Assembly: GCF_008014345.1 (NCBI RefSeq)
Contig: NZ_VPFL01000003.1
Span: forward strand, 62,001-126,000
Source: Pelomicrobium methylotrophicum
GTDB lineage: Bacteria; Pseudomonadota; Gammaproteobacteria; Burkholderiales; UBA6910
Direction of reading: 5' to 3'
Length of the DNA stretch: 64,000 bases
Positions within the stretch are counted from its first letter, which is position 1. Each line of letters opens with the position of its first letter. A program made the translations under genes and the position numbers. This document shows positions 7,500 to 17,324 of the stretch, in pieces. Below the pieces are notes generated by a model that was not told the DNA's origin, made no database searches, and saw only the letters and a program-made list of their open reading frames with translations.

Positions 7500-8666
7500 T
7501 CAGGCTTTCTTTTCGAACCAGTGTTCGTAGGCGAGGTCCGCGGGCACGATGGTATCCTCGGCCCAAGCCACCACGCGCTGGGCAAAGCGCTTTTGGGACT
7601 CCAGCACCTTGGCGAAGAAGGGGTTCTCCTTGCTTTTGGCGGCGATCACCCGGTCCCAGGCCTCGAGCTGGGCCTTCAGCACGTCCTTGGGAGTCTTGTA
7701 GAACTTCACACCCTGCTTCTGCTGCATCTCGAAGTAGTCCTGGGAGTAGCGGTGAATCGCCTTCCAGGACATGTCAGCGCTCGCCGCCTGCACCGCGTTC
7801 GCGATGATGTTCTTGATGTCGGCCGGAAGCGCATCGTACTTCTTCTTGTTGAACAAAATCTCGAACACTTCACAAGGCTGGTGGTAGCTCTGCAGGTAGC
7901 AGATCTTGGACACGTCGGGGAAGCCGAGCAGGCGGTCCGAGGAGGCGTTGTTGAACTCCGCCGCCTCGATCACGCCCCGGTCGAGGGACGGCACAATCTC
8001 GCCGCCCGGCAAAGCCACCACCGCCGCCCCCATCTCTTTAAACACATCCACCGACAGGCCGACGGTGCGGTACTTCAGCCCCTTGAAGTCGTTGCGGTCC
8101 TTGATCTGTCGCTTGAACCACCCCAGGGGCTGGGTAGGCATGGGACCGTAGAGGAAGCCCACCACGTCAAAGTTCATGATCTTGTGCTGCAGCTCCTCGT
8201 AGAGGGCCTTGCCACCGCCGTACTCGTACCAGGCAAGGATCATGTTCGCGTCCATCCCGAAGGAGGGGCCGGTACCGAACAGCGAGTAGGCCGAGTTCTT
8301 CCCGTACCAGTAGGCCGCCACGCCGTGCCCGCCGTCCAGGGTGCCCTTATGCACCGCATCGATCAAATCGAAGGCTTTCACGACGGCACCGGCGGGAAGC
8401 ACGTCGATTTTGAGGCGCCCACCGGACATGTCGTTCACCTTCTTGGCGAAGTCCAGGGCGTACTCGTGGAAGATATCCTTGGTGGGCCAGGTGCTTTGGA
8501 ACCGCAGGGTGATGGTTTGCTGGGCCCTGGCGATCATGGGAAACCCGGCGAGAGTGCCGGCAGAGGCTACCGCAGCGCCTTTCAGGAACTTGCGGCGGGA
8601 GACCTTCGCCTCCTCCCGGGACGGCTGGGCTCGCTGAGTATCGGATTCGCGGACTATTTCGCTCAT
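7500..8666 (-). CDS. dctP: TRAP transporter periplasmic substrate-binding protein (DctP family)
   Basis: Periplasmic solute receptor of 388 residues. A twin-arginine motif SRRKFLK (23-29) and a hydrophobic stretch ending in ARA-Q (about 48) indicate Tat export and cleavage, as in TakP-like receptors. The mature part opens with TITLRFQSTWPTKDIFHEYA and carries the family helix KFYKTPKDVLKAQLEAWDRV near the C-terminus. The segment FDLIDAVHKGTLDGGHG is the usual ligand-cleft region, and the organic-acid-coordinating arginine is probably in KGLKYRTVGL near 195. It resembles binders of 2-oxo and hydroxy acids. It is the promoter-proximal gene of the operon. Confidence 0.93.
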   Translation of the reverse strand: MSEIVRESDTQRAQPSREEAKVSRRKFLKGAAVASAGTLAGFPMIARAQQTITLRFQSTWPTKDIFHEYALDFAKKVNDMSGGRLKIDVLPAGAVVKAFDLIDAVHKGTLDGGHGVAAYWYGKNSAYSLFGTGPSFGMDANMILAWYEYGGGKALYEELQHKIMNFDVVGFLYGPMPTQPLGWFKRQIKDRNDFKGLKYRTVGLSVDVFKEMGAAVVALPGGEIVPSLDRGVIEAAEFNNASSDRLLGFPDVSKICYLQSYHQPCEVFEILFNKKKYDALPADIKNIIANAVQAASADMSWKAIHRYSQDYFEMQQKQGVKFYKTPKDVLKAQLEAWDRVIAAKSKENPFFAKVLESQKRFAQRVVAWAEDTIVPADLAYEHWFEKKA

Positions 8667-8908
8667 CGCTTCCTCCAGGTTGTTGTTGGATCAGGGACTC
8701 GCTGCTGTTCAGACCGCGTGCGGACCTGTGTCATCCACCCAGCCAGTGCAGGCAAGAAAACACGCCACAGCGCTTCTGGACGCAGAATCCTGGTCCCGCG
8801 CCGGACTGGGCTGCCCGGCCTGACGCCTGCAACGTGCCCGTATCATACTTCGCAACGCCTTTTTAGGCCAGAGCCTTAGCGCCGCAGCCGGGGGGAGCCG
8901 GTTGCGGG

Positions 8909-10303
8909 CTACGCTGCTGGGCTGCGTTGCCGGCGTTTGATCAGAAACGCCAGAATGGGCGGCGTCATGAGAGTGGTGAGCATCACCATGATCACGATGA
9001 CGGAAAACACCTCGTCGCTGACCACGCCCAGGCCCTTGCCCACCACGGCGAAGATCAGGCCCACCTCGCCGCGCGGCACCATGCCCCAGCCCACCAGCCA
9101 CTTGTCCACCTTTCCGGCCACGATGCCGGCCGCCACTTTGCCCACCACGGCGGCCGCAGTGATGCCGAGCGCGATCAGCACGGCGTGCAAGTTGAAAAGA
9201 GCATCCAGGCGCACGCCCATGCCCGTGATCACGAAGAAGAACGGCACTAGGAAGTGCCCCAGGGGGCTGACCAGCTCCTCCAGACCGCGTTGCTGGTGAC
9301 GGGCAATGACTTTCCCTAGTCGCTCGCGCACGGCGGGCGCCATGTCCTGCACCTCCCGCGACACGTCGGCGATGAACTCGGGGGACTCGAAGTCGCGGAA
9401 CTGCACCTCGTCCAGGATCAGGCCCGCCGCGAACGCGCCCACGATGGGCGCCAGCCCGATCTGTTGGGCGAGGAAGGCGAACACCAGGCAGGTGCCGATC
9501 ACCAGCATGAATTTCATGCCGACGCCGGTGTGGATACGGCTGAAGAAGCGGCTGATCCGCGGCGCCATCATTTGTCCCAGCACGAGCGCCGCCACCAGGA
9601 ACAGCATCGCCTTGGCGACGATCCAGGCGACGCCCAGCGCATCCACGGTGCCCGCCGAAACGATGGCGGACACCACCGCCAGGATCACAAGCCCAAGCAC
9701 GTCGTCGATCACCGCCGCGCCCAGCACGATTTGCGACTCGGCCGTCTGGAGCGTTCCCATGTCCTTGAACACGCGCCCCGTGATGCCCACGGAAGTGGCG
9801 GTGAGGGTGGCGCCGAGAAAGAGATAGGCGTTGAACGAAAGGCCTGGCAGCAGCAGGGGCCCCACGATCAGGGTCCCCAACAAAAAGGGCAGCACCACGC
9901 CCACCACGGCCACGAGGAACGCCCGCACGCCGACCCGGCGCATGGAATCGACGCTGGACTCAAGCCCGATCTGGAACAGGAGAATCACCACCCCCAGCTC
10001 GGCCAGGAACTTGACGATCTCGTCCGTCTTGATGGACTCGAACCAGTCGATGCCCAGCAGGAACAGGTTGCCCAGCGCAATGCCCACCAGCAGCTCCCCG
10101 AGCACGGCAGGCTGGCCGAAGCGCTCCACCAGGCTCGCGGTCTTGGCCGCGCCCAAGATGAGCGCGATCCACAGAAAGACCCAGGCCGTGTGCTCGGCGG
10201 CGGCACCGCCCCCGGCGGCCGCGTCCACGGACCAAACGGCGGTCACGAACACGCTCGCGGCCAGCGCGAGCTGGATGGCTTTCGGTGTGCGCAGCATGGG
10301 CAT
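8909..10303 (-). CDS. CPA2-family cation/proton antiporter (Kef-type membrane component)
   Basis: Inner-membrane monovalent cation:proton antiporter of 464 residues with about 12-13 helices. Landmarks are ELGVVILLFQIGLESSVDSM (the KefB-like helix), SVGITGRVFKDM, GAAVIDDVLGLVILAVVSA (the conserved acidic pair in the ion site) and FFFVITGMGVRL. No C-terminal TrkA/RCK domain is present, so it is the short form. The reading frame extends upstream, but I chose the ATG at 10303 because GGGGAGG precedes it by ten bases and the earlier residues are not hydrophobic. An ATG two codons later is an alternative. It is divergent from the Mrp operon, another cation/proton exchanger, suggesting a cation and pH homeostasis island. 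Confidence 0.9.
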   Translation of the reverse strand: MPMLRTPKAIQLALAASVFVTAVWSVDAAAGGGAAAEHTAWVFLWIALILGAAKTASLVERFGQPAVLGELLVGIALGNLFLLGIDWFESIKTDEIVKFLAELGVVILLFQIGLESSVDSMRRVGVRAFLVAVVGVVLPFLLGTLIVGPLLLPGLSFNAYLFLGATLTATSVGITGRVFKDMGTLQTAESQIVLGAAVIDDVLGLVILAVVSAIVSAGTVDALGVAWIVAKAMLFLVAALVLGQMMAPRISRFFSRIHTGVGMKFMLVIGTCLVFAFLAQQIGLAPIVGAFAAGLILDEVQFRDFESPEFIADVSREVQDMAPAVRERLGKVIARHQQRGLEELVSPLGHFLVPFFFVITGMGVRLDALFNLHAVLIALGITAAAVVGKVAAGIVAGKVDKWLVGWGMVPRGEVGLIFAVVGKGLGVVSDEVFSVIVIMVMLTTLMTPPILAFLIKRRQRSPAA

Positions 10304-10660
10304 GAGCGCGATTCCTCCCCGGATCGGTTTGGTTCTAGTCTCGGCACGCGTAGGCCGCGAGCGGGCGCCCATTGTAGCCTCGCGCCCCAAGTCGCGCCAA
10401 ACGCTCCCGCCGACGAAACAGGCCTTCGGCGTCGGGCAAAGGGGCCGCGACCGGACCGCTCGCACCTTCGATGAGATAAAATCGCTCCCATCGCTTCACC
10501 GGCAGTGGGCTGCGCCACCGTTGGCGTAGCGCGGGTCGCGCGAGCCCGGAAAGCTCTCGGGCGCGCAAGGATCGCCCGCGAGCAACAGCGTCCGGAACCT
10601 TTTCGTCCTTGGGCGGCCTACCCGGAAAACCCCGCTGCTCGAAAAAAACAGAAAAACGGC
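10304..10660. other. Divergent intergenic region between the CPA2 antiporter and the mrp operon
   Basis: 357 bp without a convincing gene. It holds a -10-like TAAAAT at 10477-10482 on the plus strand without a good -35, and a GC-rich hairpin at about 10536-10564 (GCGCG and CCCG arms) in the presumed mrp leader. Open frames through this stretch do not look like protein. No clear operator was seen. Confidence 0.5.
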
Positions 10661-13435
10661 ATGCGCATCCTCGTCCTCGTTCTGCTGCCGCTGGCGGCTG
10701 CGGGCCTCGCGCCCCTGCTCGGCCGCTACGGGCGCAACGCCGTGGCCCTTGGCGTCGCGCTGCCGGTCATGCTGGCGCTGGGCTGGCTGCTCCTGCTCGC
10801 CCCGTCCGCATTCCAAGGGGAAGTGATCCGCACCGGCTGGCAATGGCTGCCCGCGGTGGGGCTGCATCTCACTTTCCGCCTCGATGGCCTGGCGTTTCTG
10901 TTCGCTGGCCTCATCCTCGCCATCGGGCTGCTGATCATTCTCTACGCCCGCTATTACCTGTCCCCCTCGGACAATCACGGCCGCTTTTTCGGCTACCTGA
11001 TGCTGTTCATGACGGCCATGATGGGCGTGGTGCTCTCCGAGAACGTACTGCTCATGCTGGTGTTCTGGGAACTCACCAGCGTGAGCTCTTTCCTGCTCAT
11101 CGCCTTTCACCACCACCGCCACGAGTCCCGCTCCGGGGCCATCACCGCGCTGTCGGTGACCGGCGGCGGAGGGCTCGCGCTGCTCGCCGGACTCCTGCTC
11201 CTGGGCGAAGCAGCGGGCAGCTTCGAGCTCACCGACATCCTCGCGGCGCGGGAAGCGATCGTGGAGAGCCCCCTCTACCCGGTCATCCTGGTGCTGGTGC
11301 TGCTCGGCGCCTTCACCAAGTCGGCCCAGTTTCCGTTCCATTTCTGGTTGCCCCACGCCATGGCGGCGCCCACCCCCGTGTCCGCCTATCTCCATTCCGC
11401 CACCATGGTGAAGGCCGGCATCTTCCTCATGGCCCGACTGCATCCGGCCATAGCCAACACCGAGCTCTGGTTTTACCTGGTCACGCCCACCGGTCTGGCG
11501 ACGCTGGTGTTTGGCGCTTACACGGCCATGTTCAAGCACGACCTGAAGGGACTGCTCGCCTACTCCACCGTGAGCCATCTGGGCCTCATCACCCTGCTGC
11601 TGGGCCTCAGCACGCCGCTCGCGGTGGTGGCCGGCGTGTTTCACCTCCTGAACCATGCAACTTTCAAGGCATCGCTCTTCATGGCGGCCGGCATCATCGA
11701 CCACGAAGCCGGCACCCGGGACATGCGGCGGCTGGCGGGTCTGTGGAAAGCCATGCCCCACACGGCGGCGCTCGCCATGGTGGCCGCCGCCGCCATGGCG
11801 GGGGTGCCGCTGCTGAACGGGTTTCTTTCGAAAGAGATGTTCTTCGCCGAGGCGCTGGAGGGTCGGCTGTTCGGATGGATCGAGCCGTTGCTGGCCGCGG
11901 CGGCCGGCATGTTCTCCGTAGCGTATTCGCTGCGCTTCATCCACGACGTTTTCTTCCACGGGCAGGCCCAAGACCTGCCACGGCAGCCCCACGAGCCGCC
12001 GCGCTGGATGAAAGTGCCGGTGGAGATCCTGGCGATCACCTGCGTGGTGGTGGGCCTATTCCCGGCCGTCGTCGGACCCCTGTTGCATGTCGCCTCGGCG
12101 AGCGTCCTCGCCGCCGCCCCGCCCGAGTACAGTCTGGCCCTCTGGCACGGCTTCAACCTGCCGCTTCTCATGAGCGTGGTCGCCCTGGCGGGCGGTGCAG
12201 CGCTGTACTTCTGGCTGCAGCGCAAGTTCCGACTGCATGCGCACATTCCCTCCCGCCGCAGCGCCAAGCGGCTCTTCGACCGGCTCGCCATCGTGGCAAC
12301 GCGGGCCGCCTCGTGGGCGACAGCACGCCTCGACAACGGGTCACTGCAGCGCTCCCTCGCGCTCATGCTCGGCACCGCGCTGATCGTGGCAGCCGCCCCG
12401 TTCGCCGATTCGCAGCTCAAGCTCGCGCCGCCCCCCACGCCCGTGGACGGGGTGAGCGTGGTGGCGCTTGCCGCCTTGCTGGCGGCGGTGTTGGGTAGCG
12501 TGGTGTGGCGCCACGATCACTTGCGGTCGGCTATTTTCGTCGGTGTCTCCGGTCTGATCGTCTCCCTCGCTTTCCTGCGGTTCTCGGCGCCGGATCTCGC
12601 CCTCACCCAGCTGTCGGTGGAAGTGGTGTCCATCATCCTGCTGCTCCTGGCCTTAAAGCGACTGCCCGAGCGCTCGCCCCGGGAAAGCACCGCTCCCCGG
12701 CTGGTGAGGGATGCCGTCCTCTCCGGGTTCGTGGGCTTCGGCGTCGGCCTACTGGCCTTCACGGTCATGATCCAGCCGCTGTCCAGCATCTCTGCCTTCT
12801 TCCTGGCGCAATCGGTGCCCGGCGGCGGGGGCGCCAACGTGGTCAACGTGATCCTGGTGGACTTCCGTGGTTTCGATACCTTCGGAGAGATCATCGTGCT
12901 CGCCATCGCCGCCGTCGGCGTGCTCGCCATAGCAGGCGCGCTAGCGGACAAGACGGAAGCGCCACCCCGGGCAGAGCGCCCCCTCGAAGGCGAGTCCCTC
13001 ATCCTCACCGTCGCGGCACGCGTGATCCTGCCCCTCGCCCTTCTGGTGGCCGTCTACCTGTTCCTGCGCGGCCACAACGATCCCGGCGGCGGCTTCATCG
13101 CGGGGCTGGTGACCGCCATCGCGCTGGTGATCCAGTACATGGCCAGCGGCCTCGCCTGGGCCGAACGACGACTGCGGCTCGCCCCGCGGCGGATAACCGG
13201 CTGGGGCGTGCTCATCGCCGGCGCCGCGGGCGTGGGAAGCTTGGTCTTCGGTTACCCTTTTCTCACGAGCACCTACGGCCACCTGCACCTGCCGGTGCTG
13301 GGGGACCTGGAGTTGGCCAGCGCGCTGATCTTCGATCTCGGCGTGTACCTGACGGTGGTGGGCGCGACCCTCCTCTATCTCACCCGGCTGGCCCGGGCGC
13401 CGGTTCCCCCCACAAACCACCAAGGGGCCGCGTAA
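10661..13435 (+). CDS. mrpA: Mrp-type Na+/H+ antiporter subunit A fused to subunit B
   Basis: Large membrane subunit, 924 residues. Residues 1 to about 500 are the NuoL-like proton channel domain ([58 protein letters not shown]). This is followed by the MbhD/MbhE-like region with [20 protein letters not shown] and then an MnhB/MrpB domain ([17 protein letters not shown] at about 800). No separate mrpB follows, so A and B are one polypeptide, as in PhaAB-type systems. I chose the ATG at 10661 because upstream in-frame residues are Arg/Ala-rich and not membrane-like. No strong ribosome site precedes it. It overlaps mrpC by 1 nt (TAATG). Confidence 0.95.
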   Translation: MRILVLVLLPLAAAGLAPLLGRYGRNAVALGVALPVMLALGWLLLLAPSAFQGEVIRTGWQWLPAVGLHLTFRLDGLAFLFAGLILAIGLLIILYARYYLSPSDNHGRFFGYLMLFMTAMMGVVLSENVLLMLVFWELTSVSSFLLIAFHHHRHESRSGAITALSVTGGGGLALLAGLLLLGEAAGSFELTDILAAREAIVESPLYPVILVLVLLGAFTKSAQFPFHFWLPHAMAAPTPVSAYLHSATMVKAGIFLMARLHPAIANTELWFYLVTPTGLATLVFGAYTAMFKHDLKGLLAYSTVSHLGLITLLLGLSTPLAVVAGVFHLLNHATFKASLFMAAGIIDHEAGTRDMRRLAGLWKAMPHTAALAMVAAAAMAGVPLLNGFLSKEMFFAEALEGRLFGWIEPLLAAAAGMFSVAYSLRFIHDVFFHGQAQDLPRQPHEPPRWMKVPVEILAITCVVVGLFPAVVGPLLHVASASVLAAAPPEYSLALWHGFNLPLLMSVVALAGGAALYFWLQRKFRLHAHIPSRRSAKRLFDRLAIVATRAASWATARLDNGSLQRSLALMLGTALIVAAAPFADSQLKLAPPPTPVDGVSVVALAALLAAVLGSVVWRHDHLRSAIFVGVSGLIVSLAFLRFSAPDLALTQLSVEVVSIILLLLALKRLPERSPRESTAPRLVRDAVLSGFVGFGVGLLAFTVMIQPLSSISAFFLAQSVPGGGGANVVNVILVDFRGFDTFGEIIVLAIAAVGVLAIAGALADKTEAPPRAERPLEGESLILTVAARVILPLALLVAVYLFLRGHNDPGGGFIAGLVTAIALVIQYMASGLAWAERRLRLAPRRITGWGVLIAGAAGVGSLVFGYPFLTSTYGHLHLPVLGDLELASALIFDLGVYLTVVGATLLYLTRLARAPVPPTNHQGAA

Positions 13436-13917
13436 TGGAAGCGCTGGTGGCCATGGGCATCGGCGCGCTCACGGCGGGCGGGGTGTTCCTCCTGCTGCGC
13501 GCTCGCACTTTCCCCGTGATTCTGGGGCTGACGCTCATCTCCTACGCAGTCAATCTTTTCATCTTTGCCATGGGGCGGCTTAAACTCGCAGCGCCGCCGC
13601 GCATCGTGGAGGGCGTGGCCGAATACGCCGATCCCTTGCCCCAAGCCCTGGTGCTGACCGCCATCGTGATCAGCTTCGGCATGACCGCTTTTCTGGCGGT
13701 GCTGGCGGTATGGAGCCGGCTGGCCAGCGGCACCGATCACGTGGACGGCGCGCCCGCGGACGGTGGAGCAGTGCCTGTCCCCGAAGGGGGGAGGTGCGAC
13801 CCGGGAGCGGGCGACAGCGCGCCGCACCCCGCGGGCGATGCGCACCTTCGCGGTCGCATCCCCTCAGGGGCCCCCGCTCCGCGCTCCGGCGCGCCCGCTC
13901 GGGAGGACGATCGATGA
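13435..13917 (+). CDS. mrpC: Mrp antiporter subunit C with extended C-terminal tail
   Basis: NuoK-like subunit. Residues 1-105 hold three helices with the family motif RTFPVILGLTLISYAVNLFI and PLPQALVLTAIVISFGMTAF. MrpC proteins are usually 110-115 residues, but this one is 160 because of a Gly/Pro/Ala-rich hydrophilic tail of about 50 residues, encoded by a GC-rich, hairpin-prone stretch at 13760-13910. It is translationally coupled on both sides: TAATG with mrpA and ATGA with mrpD. Confidence 0.93.
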   Translation: MEALVAMGIGALTAGGVFLLLRARTFPVILGLTLISYAVNLFIFAMGRLKLAAPPRIVEGVAEYADPLPQALVLTAIVISFGMTAFLAVLAVWSRLASGTDHVDGAPADGGAVPVPEGGRCDPGAGDSAPHPAGDAHLRGRIPSGAPAPRSGAPAREDDR

Positions 13918-15473
13918 GCCACTGGATCATCGTTCCCATCGTCCTGCCAGCGCTGACGGCGGCCCTGCTGCTCCTGTGCGCCGCCCGGCCAATGCCGCTG
14001 CAGCGATGGATCTCAGGAACCGCAACGGTGGCGCTCGCCGCCACCTGCGTGGGGCTTACCGCCTCCCTGGACGAGGCTCCGCGCGTCTATCTCCTCGGCA
14101 ACTGGCCTGCGCCGTACGGCATCGTGTTGGTGCTGGACCGCTTGAGCGCCTTGATGCTCACCCTCACCGCAGGCGTAGCCCTTGTCTGCCTCGCTGGCGC
14201 CATGAACGGCTGGGATGCCGAGGGGCCCGCGGGCAAGCGCTATTTCCATGCCCTGTTCCAGTTCCAGCTCATGGGGTTGAACGGCGCCTTCCTCACGGGA
14301 GATCTCTTCAATCTGTTCGTCTTCTTCGAAGTGCTGTTGATCGCCTCCTACGGGCTCCTCACCCACGGCGGCGGTGCGGCCCGGGCCCGGGCGGGCGTCC
14401 ACTATGTGGTGATCAACCTGACGGGATCGGCCCTGTTCCTCGTCGGAGTCGCCCTGCTCTATGGGGTCGCCGGAACGCTCAACATGGCGGACCTTGCCCG
14501 ATCTGTGGGAAGGCTGGAAGGCGAAGCCGCAGTGCTGGCCGAGGTGGCCGGATTGATCCTGCTCATCGTCTTCGGTGTGAAGGCGGCCCTGTTTCCCCTG
14601 TACTTCTGGCTGCCCACCGCATACACCGCAGCGGCCGCTCCCGTGGCGGCCCTCTTCGCCCTCATGACTAAAGTCGGGGTGTACGCGATCCTTCGAGTCT
14701 TTCCGCTGATCTTCGGCGACCAGGGGACTGAGGGTGGCGTCGCGGCGCCGTGGCTCTTGCCTGCGGGGCTCATCACGCTGGGCCTCGGCACGCTGGGGGC
14801 CCTCGCAGCCACTGACTTCGGGCGCCTGACGGCCTATCTCACGCTGGCCTCGGTCGGAACGCTGCTCGCGGCGGTAGGGCTGTTCACGCCCCAAGCCGTC
14901 GCGAGCGCCCTGTTCTACCTCGTGCACAGCACGTTGGTGACCGCCGCCCTGTTCCTGCTGTGGGAGCGGGTGGCGGCGGAGCGCGGTTTTGCGGGCGACC
15001 GGTTCCAGCGCGGCCCACGCCTCGGTCGGCCGCTACTGCTCTCGGGGACGTACGCCTTCCTTGCCGCCGCCGCAGTCGGGCTGCCGCCCTTCTCCGGTTT
15101 CCTCGGCAAGGTGATGATCCTGGAGAGCGCCCGCGGGACAGGCGCAACGCTCGCGGTGTGGAGCGTGGTCCTGGCGACCGGCCTGCTCGCCCTCTTTGCG
15201 GTGGCCAGGGCCGGCAGCCGGCTGTTCTGGGACCTCTCCCGGGAGTCGCCGCCGGGCTCGCAGGCCGCTTCACTGGCCCAGGCGGCCCCCATCCTGTCCC
15301 TGGCGGCGGCCCTTGCCGGGCTGGTGGCGCTCGCATCGCCGTTCAGAACGTTCACTGATCGAGCCGCGCAGGAGCTCTTCGACGTGGAACGCTACGCTGC
15401 CACCGTGCTCCGTCATCCCGCGCTTCCCCAGCGCGGTCTGCCGAGCCTACCGTCCGAGGAGGCGCCTCGATGA
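13914..15473 (+). CDS. mrpD: Mrp antiporter subunit D
   Basis: NuoM/N-like proton-translocating subunit, 519 residues, with about 14 helices. Signatures are NLFVFFEVLLIASYGLL near 125, FGVKAALFPLYFWLPTAYTA near 225 (the conserved Lys and Pro of the channel helix) and LPPFSGFLGKVMILE near 390. The start ATG at 13914 follows GGGAGGA and overlaps mrpC by 4 nt. The stop overlaps mrpE by 4 nt. Confidence 0.96.
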   Translation: MSHWIIVPIVLPALTAALLLLCAARPMPLQRWISGTATVALAATCVGLTASLDEAPRVYLLGNWPAPYGIVLVLDRLSALMLTLTAGVALVCLAGAMNGWDAEGPAGKRYFHALFQFQLMGLNGAFLTGDLFNLFVFFEVLLIASYGLLTHGGGAARARAGVHYVVINLTGSALFLVGVALLYGVAGTLNMADLARSVGRLEGEAAVLAEVAGLILLIVFGVKAALFPLYFWLPTAYTAAAAPVAALFALMTKVGVYAILRVFPLIFGDQGTEGGVAAPWLLPAGLITLGLGTLGALAATDFGRLTAYLTLASVGTLLAAVGLFTPQAVASALFYLVHSTLVTAALFLLWERVAAERGFAGDRFQRGPRLGRPLLLSGTYAFLAAAAVGLPPFSGFLGKVMILESARGTGATLAVWSVVLATGLLALFAVARAGSRLFWDLSRESPPGSQAASLAQAAPILSLAAALAGLVALASPFRTFTDRAAQELFDVERYAATVLRHPALPQRGLPSLPSEEAPR

Positions 15474-15964
15474 GCGCGCTCTCTCGGCTCGTCCCCCATC
15501 CCACGCTTTCGGCGACCTTGGCCCTTGTCTGGCTGCTGCTCGCGAACTCCATAACCGCCGCCCACGTGCTCCTGGCCCTCCTCCTCGGCCTCGGCATTCC
15601 CAAGCTCACCGCCACGCTTTTCCCGGAAAAGTTGCGTCCCGTCCGTCTGGGGCTGGCGCTGCGGCTGTTCCTCACCTTCCTGCGGGACATCGTGGTGGCC
15701 AACGTGGCGGTCGCGCGCCTCATCCTGTCGCCGCGCCTGCAGGTCGAACCGCGCTTCATTGCGGTGCCGTTGGCGCTCACCCACCCATACGCCATCGCCG
15801 TGCTCGCTGGCATGATCACCATGACGCCGGGAACGGTGTCGGTCGACCTGTCGCCCGACGGCCGTACCCTGTGGGTCCACGGGCTGGACGTGGACAACCC
15901 CGAGGCCATCGTCGCTGAAATCAAGCGCCGCTATGAGCAACCGCTGAAGGAGCTTTTCGAATGA
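15470..15964 (+). CDS. mrpE: Mrp antiporter subunit E
   Basis: Small membrane subunit of 164 residues (usual 155-165). It has two N-terminal helices and the conserved MITMTPGTVSVDLS core near 118-131 with LWVHGLDV following. Start and stop each overlap the neighbouring subunit gene by 4 nt, indicating strict co-translation. Confidence 0.95.
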   Translation: MSALSRLVPHPTLSATLALVWLLLANSITAAHVLLALLLGLGIPKLTATLFPEKLRPVRLGLALRLFLTFLRDIVVANVAVARLILSPRLQVEPRFIAVPLALTHPYAIAVLAGMITMTPGTVSVDLSPDGRTLWVHGLDVDNPEAIVAEIKRRYEQPLKELFE

Positions 15965-16230
15965 TCCCGGTCGCCGTGACCATTGCCCTGGCCGCTTTTT
16001 CCATCGCGTTTGTGCTGTCCCTGTGGCGTCTGGTACGGGGTCCGGATGCCATCGACCGGGTGCTCGCCCTGGATACCCTCTATATCAACGCCATCGCCAT
16101 CATCGTGTTGCTCGGGCTCGCCCAAGGAACGACGGTGTACTTCGAGGCTGCACTGCTGATCGCCGCCCTCGGCTTCGTGGGGACGGTGGCACTGGCCAAA
16201 TACCTCGGCCGTGGCTCGGTGATCGAGTAA
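15961..16230 (+). CDS. mrpF: Mrp antiporter subunit F
   Basis: 89-residue subunit with three helices and the family motif LVRGPDAIDRVLALDTL at 23-39, where the conserved aspartates contribute to the ion path. Overlaps mrpE by 4 nt. Confidence 0.95.
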   Translation: MIPVAVTIALAAFSIAFVLSLWRLVRGPDAIDRVLALDTLYINAIAIIVLLGLAQGTTVYFEAALLIAALGFVGTVALAKYLGRGSVIE

Positions 16231-16248
16231 GAACCAGGAGGCACTACC

Positions 16249-16587
16249 GTGATTGCGGAACTCCTCGTCTCGCTGTTCATCCTCGTGGGCGCGTTCTTCG
16301 GGCTCACCGGATCCATGGGGCTCGCGCGGCTGCCGGATTTCTATACGCGCCTGCATGGACCCACCAAGGCGACCACCTTGGGCGTAGGGGGAGTGCTGAT
16401 CGCTTCCATCCTTCACTTCAGCCTGATGGGGCCGGCGCTCAGCCTGCGGGAGCTGCTGATCGCCCTGTTCCTGTTCTTGACGGCGCCGGTCTCGGCTCAC
16501 GTGTTGGCCAAGGCGGGCGTCAGGCGCGGGATTGCCTCCCGGGCGCCGCTGCCGGATGAGCTCAAGAAGAAATCGGCGGAGGGTTAA
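16249..16587 (+). CDS. mrpG: Mrp antiporter subunit G
   Basis: 112-residue subunit with three helices and the signature GLARLPDFYTRLHGPTKATT near 25-44. The ribosome site is CCAGGAGG, and translation starts at GTG 16249. Last gene of a complete mrpA(B)CDEFG operon; it converges on lutC with 30 bp between stops. Confidence 0.95.
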   Translation: MIAELLVSLFILVGAFFGLTGSMGLARLPDFYTRLHGPTKATTLGVGGVLIASILHFSLMGPALSLRELLIALFLFLTAPVSAHVLAKAGVRRGIASRAPLPDELKKKSAEG

Positions 16588-16617
16588 GGGGGCTCAACAC
16601 GCCGCCCGGTGGCGCCT

Positions 16618-17268
16618 TTAGCCCACGATGACCACGTGCACGCGGGAAGGGCCGTGGGCACCCAGCGTGACGGTCTGCTCGATGTCAGCCGTGCGCGAAG
16701 GGCCCGAGATCAGGTTCAGGGCCCGCGGCAAGGCGCCCCGCTCGCCGCGCACGAGCGCCCAGGCGTCCTCCAGCCCATCGACGATGCGCTCCACCGGCAC
16801 CACGGCGACGTGGGTGTGGGGCACCAGGCTCACCGAGGGCGGCGTGTCGGGACCGGAAAGCATCACCAGCGTCCCGGTCTCGGCCACGGCGCAGAAAGCG
16901 CCGGTGATGCCCACCTCGTCCTCCCCGACGGGGCGCCGGCTCTCCACCGCGATGCCCGCAGCCTCCCAGCCCCAGGAAGCCAGCGCCGGCCACACCACCG
17001 CCCGCAGCGGAAGGCCTTGGTTAGAAAGATAGGCGGCCACGGTGGCCGGCACCGTCTCCAGGGCGTCCACGCGGTCGACGGTGCAGGCCATGGCGAGCGC
17101 CCGTTCGCGAAAGCGTTCCACCCGCTCCCCGTCCAACGGCGGGCGCGGGCCGGGCGCGTGGGCCTCCAAGGCGCGGCGTACCGCCTCCCGCGCCTCCAGC
17201 GGCGCACCGCCGCCGCTTCGCCGCAGAGCCTTGCGAATGCGGCTCAGGATTTCGTCCCGGGAGCCCAT
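16618..17268 (-). CDS. lutC: LutC-type LUD-domain protein (lactate utilisation)
   Basis: LUD-domain protein of 216 residues, third component of the LutABC (YkgEFG) L-lactate oxidation complex. The core reads GITGAFCAVAETGTLVMLSG near 138-157, then the conserved PHTHVAVVPVERIVDGLED stretch and NLISGPSRTADIEQTVTLGAHGP near the end. The last is the nearly invariant LUD C-terminal motif. It is the final gene of the operon, separated from lutB by an inserted aldehyde dehydrogenase gene. Confidence 0.93.
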   Translation of the reverse strand: MGSRDEILSRIRKALRRSGGGAPLEAREAVRRALEAHAPGPRPPLDGERVERFRERALAMACTVDRVDALETVPATVAAYLSNQGLPLRAVVWPALASWGWEAAGIAVESRRPVGEDEVGITGAFCAVAETGTLVMLSGPDTPPSVSLVPHTHVAVVPVERIVDGLEDAWALVRGERGALPRALNLISGPSRTADIEQTVTLGAHGPSRVHVVIVG

Positions 17269-17324
17269 GTCACCCTCTCCTGATCACGCTTTCCCCGTCT
17301 GGGATCGGCGTTTTCCCTCTGTTT

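Noticed and set aside
8882-8908. Hairpin CCGCAACCGG/CCGGCTGCGG after the CPA2 antiporter gene as a terminator
   Set aside because: The stem is strong but no T-tract follows on the minus strand, so it is not called.
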